64,000 bases of DNA from contig NZ_CP033897.1 of NCBI RefSeq assembly GCF_003813985.1, positions 1,488,001 to 1,552,000 on the forward strand. The letters run 5' to 3'. A program made the position numbers and the translations under genes. Origin of the DNA: Corynebacterium gerontici. GTDB taxonomy: Bacteria; Actinomycetota; Actinomycetes; Mycobacteriales; Mycobacteriaceae. Below, one piece after another: positions 56,847 through 64,000 of this stretch. The notes under the pieces are model-generated. The model saw nothing but the letters and a program-made list of their open reading frames with translations. It was not told where the DNA came from and ran no database searches. Within the stretch, counting starts at the first letter, position 1. Each line of letters begins with the position of its first letter.

Positions 56847-57010
56847 CGTGTGTCCCTTTCAGCGCCTGGATTACCAGGCCTATTGTTGTTGCCGCAATGT
56901 TTGCGGGGCGTTGAATTGTTCCCCTTCAACCTAGCTGCCAACGCACACTATTGTTGTGAATGACACGGCTGAAGTTTAAAAGTTTTTCGATCTTTCCTCT
57001 TCGGCGCGAA

Positions 57011-57730
57011 CTAGACGTCGGGAAGCCAGGTCACACCCGCAAATCTACCGGTCACACCTTCACGTCGATAGGAAAAGAACTGCTCATCCTCAATGGTGCA
57101 TCGCGGATCGGCGTGGATCGCATGCACCCCGAGGCCGCGCAGTTGCACAAGTAATCCTCGGCGAATATCAAGACCCGGGGTGCCCTTGTCTGTCAGAACC
57201 CTTGAGCCCGGCAATCGAGCCTCTACGTCCGCAGCCATGGCTTCGGGCACCTCGTAGTTCCTCCCAGAGGCGGCCGGCCCTAAAAGCGCGTGAATTCGCT
57301 CAGGCACCGCCCCCAGGTCCCGCATAGCCTCCACCGAACGCTGAACGATGCCGTTACGGGCGCCCAGACGCCCGGCGTGAACCGCAGCAATCACGCCAGC
57401 CTCGTGATCACTCAACAGCACGGGGACGCAGTCCGCCACTAATACCCCAAGGGCTACGCCGCGCAGGGTGGTTACTATTGAGTCACACGCAGCGATCGGC
57501 TCCTCCGTCACCGCTTTGACTTCCTGGACGGTATTGGAGTGGATTTGTTCCATCCATTGCAGGTGCTGCACACCGAGAATGCGTTGCAAACGCTTTCGGT
57601 TGTCCTGCACACACTGCTGCTCATCCCCCACATGCTCTGCGAGGTTAAAGCTAGCGTAAGGGCCACGGGAAACCCCGCCCGCTTTCGTGGTGAACACTTT
57701 ACGGACGGGGCGGGAATTTTCCTTCAGCAT
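57011..57730 (-). CDS. pgeF: PgeF/YfiH multicopper-oxidase-like peptidoglycan-editing protein
   Basis: 239 residues of the DUF152 family. In E. coli the homologue removes wrongly placed L-serine from peptidoglycan precursors; other members show laccase or adenosine-related activities in vitro. Metal and active residues lie in VLVADCVPVLLSD (Cys), AAVHAGRLGARNGIV (His) and HALLGPAASGRNYEV. It starts 5 bp after ftsZ in the standard order. Confidence 0.93.
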   Translation of the reverse strand: MLKENSRPVRKVFTTKAGGVSRGPYASFNLAEHVGDEQQCVQDNRKRLQRILGVQHLQWMEQIHSNTVQEVKAVTEEPIAACDSIVTTLRGVALGVLVADCVPVLLSDHEAGVIAAVHAGRLGARNGIVQRSVEAMRDLGAVPERIHALLGPAASGRNYEVPEAMAADVEARLPGSRVLTDKGTPGLDIRRGLLVQLRGLGVHAIHADPRCTIEDEQFFSYRREGVTGRFAGVTWLPDV

Positions 57731-57735
57731 CGTAA

Positions 57736-58962
57736 TTAGCGAAGAAAGTCCGGCACGTCGATGTCGTCGTCGTCGTTACGGGAGTAACGATCCTCATAAT
57801 TGTCGCGGCGTTCTTCACGACTCGTGAACAAGCCCGACCCGGAGCGCCCGTGGTAGCTTTCGCGAGGCTCACTGCGCGGGGTGTCCCTCACGGGCTCATC
57901 ATTCAACGCGTGACGAGGAGCGGGAGCGTCGTCACTGCTGAACAGCGAGGAGGATTCGGGAGCAGGCGTTGGGGAATCCGCAGCCTTCTGATCTTCCTTC
58001 TTGGCAATCTCATTTTTCACTCCGTCGAAGCCAGTGGCAATCACGGTCACCACGACTTCATCACCAAGGTTGTTGTCGAAGATCGTACCGAAGATGAGGT
58101 TCACGTCTTCGTCGGCAAGCTCTTGGATCATGCTGGAAGCATCGTTGACTTCCTGGAGCCCGAGATCCGAACCACCAGCAACAGAAAGCAGCACGCCGGT
58201 GGCGCCTTCCATCGTGGCTTCCAGCAGCGGAGAGTTGATGGCTTGCTGTGCAGCTTGGAACACGCGGTTATCGCCAGAGGCGGAACCGACACCCATAAGA
58301 GCCGAGCCTGCGTCAGCCATGACGGAGCGGACGTCTGCGAAGTCCACGTTAATCATGCCCGGAATGGTAATGAGGTTGGTAATGCCCTGCACACCGTTGA
58401 ACAGCACCTGATCAGCCGCGCGGAACGCCTCGTCCATGGTGAGGTTGGCGTCGCCAATCTGCAGCAAGCGATCGTTCGGAATGACGATGAGGGTGTCACA
58501 CACCTCGCGCAGCGCCTTAATACCCTCCATGGCCTGGCGGGTACGACGCTTGCCTTCAAAGCCGAAGGGGCGAGTCACGACACCGACAGTGAGCGCGCCC
58601 ATCTTCTTGGCAATGCTCGCTACTACAGGAGCCGCGCCAGTACCCGTGCCACCGCCCTCACCAGCGGTAACGAAGACCATGTCGGCGCCCTTGAGGGTCT
58701 CTTCGATCTCCGATTTGTGATCCTCAGCGGAGGTGCGACCGACCTCGGGGTTCGCACCAGCACCGAGGCCTCGGGTGGCTTCGCGCCCAATGTCCAGCTT
58801 CACGTCCGCATCAGAGAACATGAGTGCCTGGGAATCGGTGTTCACGGCGATGAACTCCACGCCCTTGAGGCCTTCTTCAATCATTCGGTCAACGGCGTTG
58901 ACGCCGCCGCCGCCGACACCGACGACCTTAATTACGGCGAGGTAGTTATCTGGGGAAGTCAT
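57736..58962 (-). CDS. ftsZ: Cell division protein FtsZ
   Basis: Tubulin-like GTPase forming the Z ring. 408 residues: [15 protein letters not shown] at the N-terminus, [15 protein letters not shown] tubulin signature (about 101-115), [12 protein letters not shown]7-loop, then a charged linker from about 320 with several Arg/Ser/Glu repeats and the C-terminal peptide [12 protein letters not shown], which binds SepF. Upstream 191 bp hold its promoter and an inverted repeat. Confidence 0.98.
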   Translation of the reverse strand: MTSPDNYLAVIKVVGVGGGGVNAVDRMIEEGLKGVEFIAVNTDSQALMFSDADVKLDIGREATRGLGAGANPEVGRTSAEDHKSEIEETLKGADMVFVTAGEGGGTGTGAAPVVASIAKKMGALTVGVVTRPFGFEGKRRTRQAMEGIKALREVCDTLIVIPNDRLLQIGDANLTMDEAFRAADQVLFNGVQGITNLITIPGMINVDFADVRSVMADAGSALMGVGSASGDNRVFQAAQQAINSPLLEATMEGATGVLLSVAGGSDLGLQEVNDASSMIQELADEDVNLIFGTIFDNNLGDEVVVTVIATGFDGVKNEIAKKEDQKAADSPTPAPESSSLFSSDDAPAPRHALNDEPVRDTPRSEPRESYHGRSGSGLFTSREERRDNYEDRYSRNDDDDIDVPDFLR

Positions 58963-59119
58963 GAGCGAGGCTCGCCTTTCTTAGCAATGTTTTCAAGCTG
59001 ATGTGTTTTTTCACCTACCGGCACGACCAACCTCGTTGGCACCATCCCGGTGATGCATTACAACCATCTTGAACGACGAATGCCCAAAAATGGCGGACAT
59101 TTCCCCGCGTGTCGAGACC

Positions 59120-59136
59120 CTCAACCACAACTTGAG
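59120..59136. promoter_or_regulatory. Inverted repeat upstream of ftsZ
   Basis: CTCAA-N7-TTGAG lies between ftsQ and ftsZ, near a TTTTGACC stretch. CTCAA/TTGAG repeats before ftsZ occur in related actinobacteria as I recall. Role unknown. Confidence 0.35.
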
Positions 59137-59154
59137 AGTTTTGACCTGGGGTTT

Positions 59155-59802
59155 TTAGCGCACAGCGATGTCCGGGGCGGCGCTGATGTCCACACGCTTT
59201 TCCTCACGCGACAATGCTGCATTCATCGCCACCGCCTTGTTATGCATGTTGTCGGTGGAACCCCAGAAGATTTCTTTGCCCTCATCAAGCTTCAGCGTGA
59301 TGGCATCGGGATTGTTCGCATCGATCTCTTTGACCAAGGGGCGCTGCTCCTGCTGCAGTGCACCAAGCACTCCAGCAGCAGCCTGCTGTCCTGCATCATC
59401 TTTTACGCTTACGCGGGTGGCTCCAGCGGGATCGTCAGAAATCATGAACACCGTGCCAGAAGCATCGAAAATGTGCAGGCCATCATCTTCTGGCACGTAG
59501 CCAACTGCCTCATGCTCTTGCACTTCGATACCAACGGTATCTGGCAGCCGCTTAGCAACGGATACCTTAGCTACCCAGGGCAAGGTGCTGACCCGCTGCG
59601 CCACCTCTTTGCTCGGCAGCGGCAGGAGTTTCGCTTCCTTGGGAATGTCTGCCGCAGTCAGCACCTCTTCCGTGCTCGTGTGCTGATTTCCGGTCACTTC
59701 AATGTTAGTGACCTTGATCAGCGGACTGAACCAAGCCACGGCCCCGAGTACCAGCACCAAGACCGCGACGATGGCGGTGACGATGAGGACACGCTTTCGC
59801 AT
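59155..59802 (-). CDS. ftsQ: Cell division protein FtsQ
   Basis: Bitopic divisome protein linking to FtsB/FtsL. 215 residues: one N-terminal helix (about 5-27), then a POTRA domain beginning IKVTNIEVTGNQHTSTEEVLTAADI, and a beta domain containing TLPWVAKVSVAKRLPDTVGIEV. Short cytoplasmic tail (MRKR), as in corynebacteria. The ATG directly follows the murC TAA. Confidence 0.94.
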   Translation of the reverse strand: MRKRVLIVTAIVAVLVLVLGAVAWFSPLIKVTNIEVTGNQHTSTEEVLTAADIPKEAKLLPLPSKEVAQRVSTLPWVAKVSVAKRLPDTVGIEVQEHEAVGYVPEDDGLHIFDASGTVFMISDDPAGATRVSVKDDAGQQAAAGVLGALQQEQRPLVKEIDANNPDAITLKLDEGKEIFWGSTDNMHNKAVAMNAALSREEKRVDISAAPDIAVR

Positions 59803-61227
59803 TTAGGCTTCCCTTAGGCGCTTGAGGATCTCGTCGGCAAGCATCGTGACGCTGCCGGCGCCGATGGTCAAGATCATGTCACGCTCACCTGCTATCTCGG
59901 CGACTCGCTCGGGCACGTCCAAGAAGGTCGGCTCAAATACAGTGGGGATGCTCATCTGTTCTGTGATGATTCTGGAGCTCACACCTTCGACCGGCTCCTC
60001 GCGTGCACCGAAAATGTCCAAGACCACGGCTTCGTCGGCAAGCGATAGCGCTTTGGCAAACTCCTCGGCAAATTCGATGGTGCGCGAATATAGGTGCGGC
60101 TGGAACACGGCAATGATCTTGTTTCCGCCGATGGCCTCTTGCCGCTCACGCGCTGCGGTGAGTACTGCTTCAACTTCGGTGGGGTGATGCGCATAATCGT
60201 CGTAGACCAACGAGCGCTTGGCGGGGCCCGATTCAACCTCGCCGTGGAACTCGAAGCGACGTCGCACACCGGAGAAGTCGCTAACCCCCTGGGCAAGGGC
60301 GCTGAGGTCTCCCCCAGCAAGCACACCAGCCGTGAGCGCCGCAGCGGCGTTGAGCACCATGTGCGTGCCTGGGATGCGCATGAGCACTTCGCTGTGCTCA
60401 TCACCAACTCGAATGCGACACCGTGTACCAGCAGGCTCAATGCAAATCGATTCCACAACAGTGTGAGCGATATCCGGGTATCGCTCTGCAGCATCTGCGG
60501 TGCCATAACCCACCACGCGCACACGATCTTTGTTTCGCATTCCGAGCTGCGCCGCGTGTTCATCGTCTAGGCACACTACCAATGCGCCCCCATCGGTTAT
60601 TCGCGCCGCGAAGTCGTCAAATACCTGGAAATATGCTTCTTCGCTACGGAAGTAGTCCAAGTGGTCGGGCTCGATATTCGTCACTACCGCGACCGATGGC
60701 TTGTAGCGAAGCAACGATGCATCAGATTCGTCGGCTTCGGCCACGAACGCATCACCGGTACCATGATGTGCGTTGGTGCCAGCTTTGTTCAACTGGCCTC
60801 CGATGGCGAAACTGGGATCTAGGCCTGCCGCCTGCATCGCCACCACAGTCATGGACGTGGTTGAGGTTTTGCCGTGTGTACCTGCGATGAGCACCTGACG
60901 CTGACCTTCCATTAGTTCGCCCAGGAGATCTGAACGACGAATCACAGGAATTCCAGCGTCACGGGCGGCAACGAGTTCGGGGTTGAATTGTGGGATCGCA
61001 GCGAAGGAAGTCACCACTACCGTCGGCAGTTCACCCGCCAATGCAAGATTTTCCTTCGCGTGCCCCACGGCGATGTGCGCCCCCATCGAGCGCAACGCCA
61101 GCAGCGGTCGGGAGTCTTTGACGTCGGAGCCTGACACGGTGGCCCCGCGCGCGAGCAAAATACGGGCAACACCAGACATACCCGCACCGCCGATGCCGAT
61201 GAGGTGCACACGGGAAAGGTCAATCAT
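59803..61227 (-). CDS. murC: UDP-N-acetylmuramate-L-alanine ligase
   Basis: Adds L-alanine to UDP-MurNAc. 474 residues from ATG 61227: dinucleotide-like [21 protein letters not shown] loop [38 protein letters not shown] and [15 protein letters not shown]. The open frame to 61245 lacks a better start. Stop is immediately followed by the ftsQ ATG. Confidence 0.97.
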   Translation of the reverse strand: MIDLSRVHLIGIGGAGMSGVARILLARGATVSGSDVKDSRPLLALRSMGAHIAVGHAKENLALAGELPTVVVTSFAAIPQFNPELVAARDAGIPVIRRSDLLGELMEGQRQVLIAGTHGKTSTTSMTVVAMQAAGLDPSFAIGGQLNKAGTNAHHGTGDAFVAEADESDASLLRYKPSVAVVTNIEPDHLDYFRSEEAYFQVFDDFAARITDGGALVVCLDDEHAAQLGMRNKDRVRVVGYGTADAAERYPDIAHTVVESICIEPAGTRCRIRVGDEHSEVLMRIPGTHMVLNAAAALTAGVLAGGDLSALAQGVSDFSGVRRRFEFHGEVESGPAKRSLVYDDYAHHPTEVEAVLTAARERQEAIGGNKIIAVFQPHLYSRTIEFAEEFAKALSLADEAVVLDIFGAREEPVEGVSSRIITEQMSIPTVFEPTFLDVPERVAEIAGERDMILTIGAGSVTMLADEILKRLREA

Positions 61228-61245
61228 GAAGGTTCCTTTTCTCAA

Positions 61246-61256
61246 GCTTTTCGACG
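61246..61256 (+). repeat. 11-bp word, copy 14 (murG-murC gap)
   Basis: Exact copy preceded by TCAA, in the 57-bp gap, 28 bp after the murG stop and 18 bp before the murC start. Confidence 0.85.
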
Positions 61257-61284
61257 CTCACGCGCGCCCTTGGACATGTGATCA

Positions 61285-62352
61285 CTAGTGAGTTGCTGCA
61301 GATTCGTCCGCAGTGATGGCCAAAACCAGGTCTGCGATGCGCTCAGCGGCGTTCGCGCCAACCGACGCCGCCGTCTTCTCAGCCATAGACTTTCGCAGAG
61401 TTGAGTCTCCCAGGATGCCGGTGACGTAGTCGGCAAAGGTGGTGCCATCGAAATCGGCGTCGTCTACAAGCTGTGCCCCACCTGCTTCAACAACCTGAAG
61501 TGCATTCAAACCCTGTTCGCCGTTGCCGTGCGGTAACGGCACGTACACTGCGGGAACACCAGCAGCGGTATTCTCAGCGACGGTCATAGCACCGGCACGG
61601 CACACCACCATTGAAGCGACGGCATAGGCCGCTGGCATATCTTCGATGTACGGGACCGGAACGTATCCCGATTGCGCCTGCGGAGCCTCGTTCTTCTTGC
61701 CGTAGGAATGCAGCACTTGGATGCCCGCATCAAGCACTCGGTCTATCCCTTCAGCCACCGCGCGGTTAATCGAAGCCGCCCCCTGAGAACCGCCCGTCAC
61801 CAACACCACGGGACGATCAGTATCCAGCCCCCAAAGCTCGCCTGCTCGCGTTAAGGCATCAGGGTCATCCATGCTTCGGATGGGAATTCCCACCACTTCG
61901 CCCTCCATGCCAGACTTCGGCGCAGCATTGAGACCCAAACCGCCGAGGCGCACGCCCAGCTTGTTGGCCATTCCTGCGCGCGCATTCGCCTCATGTACCA
62001 ACATCGGCATCTCGAGAGTTCGAGCGGCGATATAGGCGGGGGCGGATACATAACCGCCGAACCCCACCACAACATCGGCATTCTTCATCGCCTTGCGAGC
62101 TTGGCGCACCGCCTTGACCACGCGCCACGGCAAACGCAATAGATCCATATTCAATTTGCGAGGAACGGGCACCGGATCAATGAGCTCGAGCTTGAATCCC
62201 CGCTCGGGGACGATGCTTGTTTCTAAACCTCGCTCGGTTCCAAGGGCAAACACTTCACATCCACGATCACGCAGCGCCTCGGCTACGGCCATCGCGGGTT
62301 CGATGTGACCGGCGGTTCCTCCGCCGGCGACAACGACAGTTGGGTGTTGCAT
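61285..62352 (-). CDS. murG: MurG N-acetylglucosaminyltransferase (lipid II synthesis)
   Basis: Transfers GlcNAc from UDP-GlcNAc to lipid I at the inner face of the membrane. 355 residues, two Rossmann domains: VAGGGTAGHIEPAMAVAEAL (glycine loop), VGFGGYVSAPAYIAAR, VHEANARAGMANKLGVR and VTGGSQGAASINRAV, with the UDP-binding CRAGAMTVAENTAAGVPAV stretch near 262. ATG follows directly on the ftsW TAA. Confidence 0.97.
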   Translation of the reverse strand: MQHPTVVVAGGGTAGHIEPAMAVAEALRDRGCEVFALGTERGLETSIVPERGFKLELIDPVPVPRKLNMDLLRLPWRVVKAVRQARKAMKNADVVVGFGGYVSAPAYIAARTLEMPMLVHEANARAGMANKLGVRLGGLGLNAAPKSGMEGEVVGIPIRSMDDPDALTRAGELWGLDTDRPVVLVTGGSQGAASINRAVAEGIDRVLDAGIQVLHSYGKKNEAPQAQSGYVPVPYIEDMPAAYAVASMVVCRAGAMTVAENTAAGVPAVYVPLPHGNGEQGLNALQVVEAGGAQLVDDADFDGTTFADYVTGILGDSTLRKSMAEKTAASVGANAAERIADLVLAITADESAATH

Positions 62353-63777
62353 TTAGCGCCTCCTGCGATCACGATGTGGGGCCTGTCGTGGGCCACCAGA
62401 ACGGTTATTCAGGCTACCAGTGCGAGTCGCTGGCGGCCGTTGTGCACCTTTTCGAGCGGCACGCGGGTCGCGGCTCGGGGCTCGACGAACACGGTCTTGC
62501 GCTTGCTCTCGGGGGGTCTTCTTCGACACGACGTCGTCAAGCGAAGGCTCGGGCAGGCCCAACAAGCGATCCATCGCGGGACGACCGTATGAGCGCATCG
62601 CGGAGATCGCCTCAGGTTCGTGTCGGGCACAATTGAGCAATACGCCCATCGCGGTCAACGTGATAATCGCCGAGGTGCCGCCCGCCGAAATCAATGGCAA
62701 CTGAATGCCCGTCACCGGTACGAGCCCGATGACGTAGCCGATGTTGACGAAGGCCTGTACCACCACTGAAGACGTCAGCGCAGCGGCCAGCAACGAAAGG
62801 TACATGTTGGAGCTGCGCTTGGCTGTTCGGAATCCGATCACGCCGAGAGTAGCAAAGAGCAAGATCACCACGGCAGCACCAACAAAACCGAGCTCCTCGC
62901 CTACAACTGCAAAGATGAAGTCATTTTTAGCCTCCGGCAGATAGAACCACTTGGCGCGGGACTGGCCAAGGCCAACCCCAGTTAGGGAGCCATCGGCAAG
63001 CGAAAGAAAACCCTGGTAGGACTGATACGCCTTGCCAGAAGTGTCCTGGAAATTTCCGGTGAGGGCATCGAAATACACGCTGATACGGTCAGACCGATAG
63101 CCACCACCTAGAGCAATAGCCACCAGCACAAGGAAGCCTGCGCCAACTGCAGCGAAAAGGATCTTGTTATCGAGTCCAGCAAAGACAGCAAGAGCAAACA
63201 CGACAATCAAAAACGCCACTGCCATGCCGGTGTCGTGCTCCGCCGCGATCAAAGCGCACATCACCGCGCTGATTCCCAGGAAAATGTAGAGGTGCCTTGG
63301 CAGGAGCTTTTCGCCCGGCTCACGGTTAGCCAGATAACTCGCGCCCCATACAGCAATGGCGATGCGTGCAATTTCAGATGGTTGGAAAGACAAAGGCCCA
63401 AGTACCAGCCATGACTGCGAACCAACCTGTTCGTAACCCGTACCTAAGGGAGACAACACCAATACAAGAAGGAAGATGGAAAAACCCAGCAAGATGGTAG
63501 AGGCTTTGCGCAGGAGGCGCAGAGGCATCCGCAGAGCGAACCAGCCTGCGACCAAACCAAGAATCACCATGACGGTCTGGCGCACCGCCGTAGTCCAGGC
63601 GCTGCCGCCAGCGGAGATCGACCACGTCATCGAGCTGGAGGCCACAAGGGTGACGCCGATGATCGTGAGTAATCCAACCACGATTGCCAAGATGGTGTAA
63701 TCCGCCAGCGGCCGACGGCGCGTTTCATCCACGCGTTGACCAACGTGCTTGGCTATAGATTGCAGCGCCTGTGCCAT
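62353..63777 (-). CDS. ftsW: FtsW septal peptidoglycan polymerase (SEDS family)
   Basis: Ten-helix SEDS glycosyltransferase of the septum. 474 residues; ATG 63777 has AGGAG 6 nt upstream, within the murD stop region, while the TTG at 63783 would leave no spacing. Motifs LVLGPLSFQPSEIARIAIAVW (landmark QPSE), AEHDTGMA with the catalytic Asp, and VTGIQLPLISAGGTSAI. The C-terminal 75 residues are a basic Arg/Ala/Pro-rich tail, larger than in E. coli and typical of actinobacteria. Confidence 0.96.
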   Translation of the reverse strand: MAQALQSIAKHVGQRVDETRRRPLADYTILAIVVGLLTIIGVTLVASSSMTWSISAGGSAWTTAVRQTVMVILGLVAGWFALRMPLRLLRKASTILLGFSIFLLVLVLSPLGTGYEQVGSQSWLVLGPLSFQPSEIARIAIAVWGASYLANREPGEKLLPRHLYIFLGISAVMCALIAAEHDTGMAVAFLIVVFALAVFAGLDNKILFAAVGAGFLVLVAIALGGGYRSDRISVYFDALTGNFQDTSGKAYQSYQGFLSLADGSLTGVGLGQSRAKWFYLPEAKNDFIFAVVGEELGFVGAAVVILLFATLGVIGFRTAKRSSNMYLSLLAAALTSSVVVQAFVNIGYVIGLVPVTGIQLPLISAGGTSAIITLTAMGVLLNCARHEPEAISAMRSYGRPAMDRLLGLPEPSLDDVVSKKTPREQAQDRVRRAPSRDPRAARKGAQRPPATRTGSLNNRSGGPRQAPHRDRRRR

Positions 63778-63786
63778 GTCCAACTC

Positions 63787-64000
63787 CTAAGTTGCGGCGG
63801 ATTCGCCTTGTGCTTCAACAATGTATCGGGCGAACAGATCTCCCCGCTGTGCCATGCCGGTGTACATATCCAAACTTGCGGCTGCCGGAGCGAGCACAAT
63901 GGCATCGTCTGAACCTGCCTGTTTGACTGCCCATCGAGTGACTTCGCGCATCGCCACATCAGGATCGTCACTATCACTGAGCATCACCTGGACGTGCGGT
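63787..64000 (-). CDS. murD: UDP-N-acetylmuramoylalanine-D-glutamate ligase (5' part outside window)
   Basis: Last 70 codons of a gene entering from the right edge; the frame is open to 64000. The tail IVLAPAAASLDMY...RGDLFARYI is the usual MurD C-terminus (family LSPACASFDMF..RGDxF). The stop at 63787 lies 9 bp before the ftsW start. Position before ftsW agrees with the division and cell-wall gene order. Confidence 0.93.
   Translation of the reverse strand, partial: PHVQVMLSDSDDPDVAMREVTRWAVKQAGSDDAIVLAPAAASLDMYTGMAQRGDLFARYIVEAQGESAAT

Overview
The window looks like a chromosomal stretch of a Corynebacterium-type actinobacterium. The evidence is gene content and order: a division and cell-wall cluster murD-ftsW-murG-murC-ftsQ-ftsZ-pgeF-sepF-yggT-wag31 with no ftsA beside it, a his operon running into a trpC homologue, lgt and pyk, a 447-residue GDH behind an AmtR-type box, a SepIVA-DUF177-rnc run, and glgX/treY/treZ genes. 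GC is moderately high by eye. I see no rRNA, tRNA, insertion sequence, prophage or CRISPR array, so this is core chromosome with a few accessory or decaying genes.

Layout. 1-3.2 kb: partial AGCS alanine/sodium symporter, rnc, DUF177 and SepIVA, all leftward. 3.3-5.5 kb: a secreted lipase and a tandem paralogue that has decayed into a pseudogene. 5.6-13.7 kb: gdhA (left); glycerate kinase, a GalT-like DUF4921 protein, an M20 amidohydrolase and glycogen/maltodextrin phosphorylase (right). 13.7-25.8 kb: a long leftward run, read from its promoter as hisD-hisC-hisB-small membrane protein-MFS-hisH-hisA-impA-hisF-hisI-membrane protein-trpC homologue-lgt-pyk. 25.9-38.9 kb: a membrane protein and a lipoprotein (left), then TetR-glgX-exonuclease/BRCT-hypothetical-treY-small alarmone synthetase and a 40-codon ORF (right), a leftward S4/membrane/YigZ group, and treZ. 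38.9-51.3 kb: ilvA, dnaE, rarD, membrane proteins, an RluA-family pseudouridine synthase, lspA, two lipoprotein genes, asparaginase and DNA polymerase IV. 51.3-64 kb: ileS with a translational T-box, then wag31-yggT-sepF-pgeF-ftsZ-ftsQ-murC-murG-ftsW-murD (cut by the right edge).

How the genes work together. glgP, glgX, treY and treZ connect glycogen or maltodextrin breakdown with trehalose synthesis; a TetR regulator sits directly before glgX and an alarmone synthetase directly after treY. The right end makes and polymerises peptidoglycan precursors and places the septum and poles (FtsZ, SepF, Wag31; SepIVA lies at the left end).

Most unusual observation: one exact 11-bp word, GCTTTTCGACG, occurs 14 times in 64 kb on both strands. 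Half the copies are in the small intergenic fraction, mostly at or just after stop codons. It has no place in the annotated features and behaves like a genome-wide DNA signal (uptake-sequence, Chi-like or chromosome-architecture type). Other points: a TrpC homologue lacking two catalytic residues, loss of yggS from the ftsZ-sepF interval, two divergent gene pairs whose start codons are 19 and 25 nt apart around one shared -10, a palindrome over the lipase ribosome-binding site, and an unannotated 40-aa ORF.
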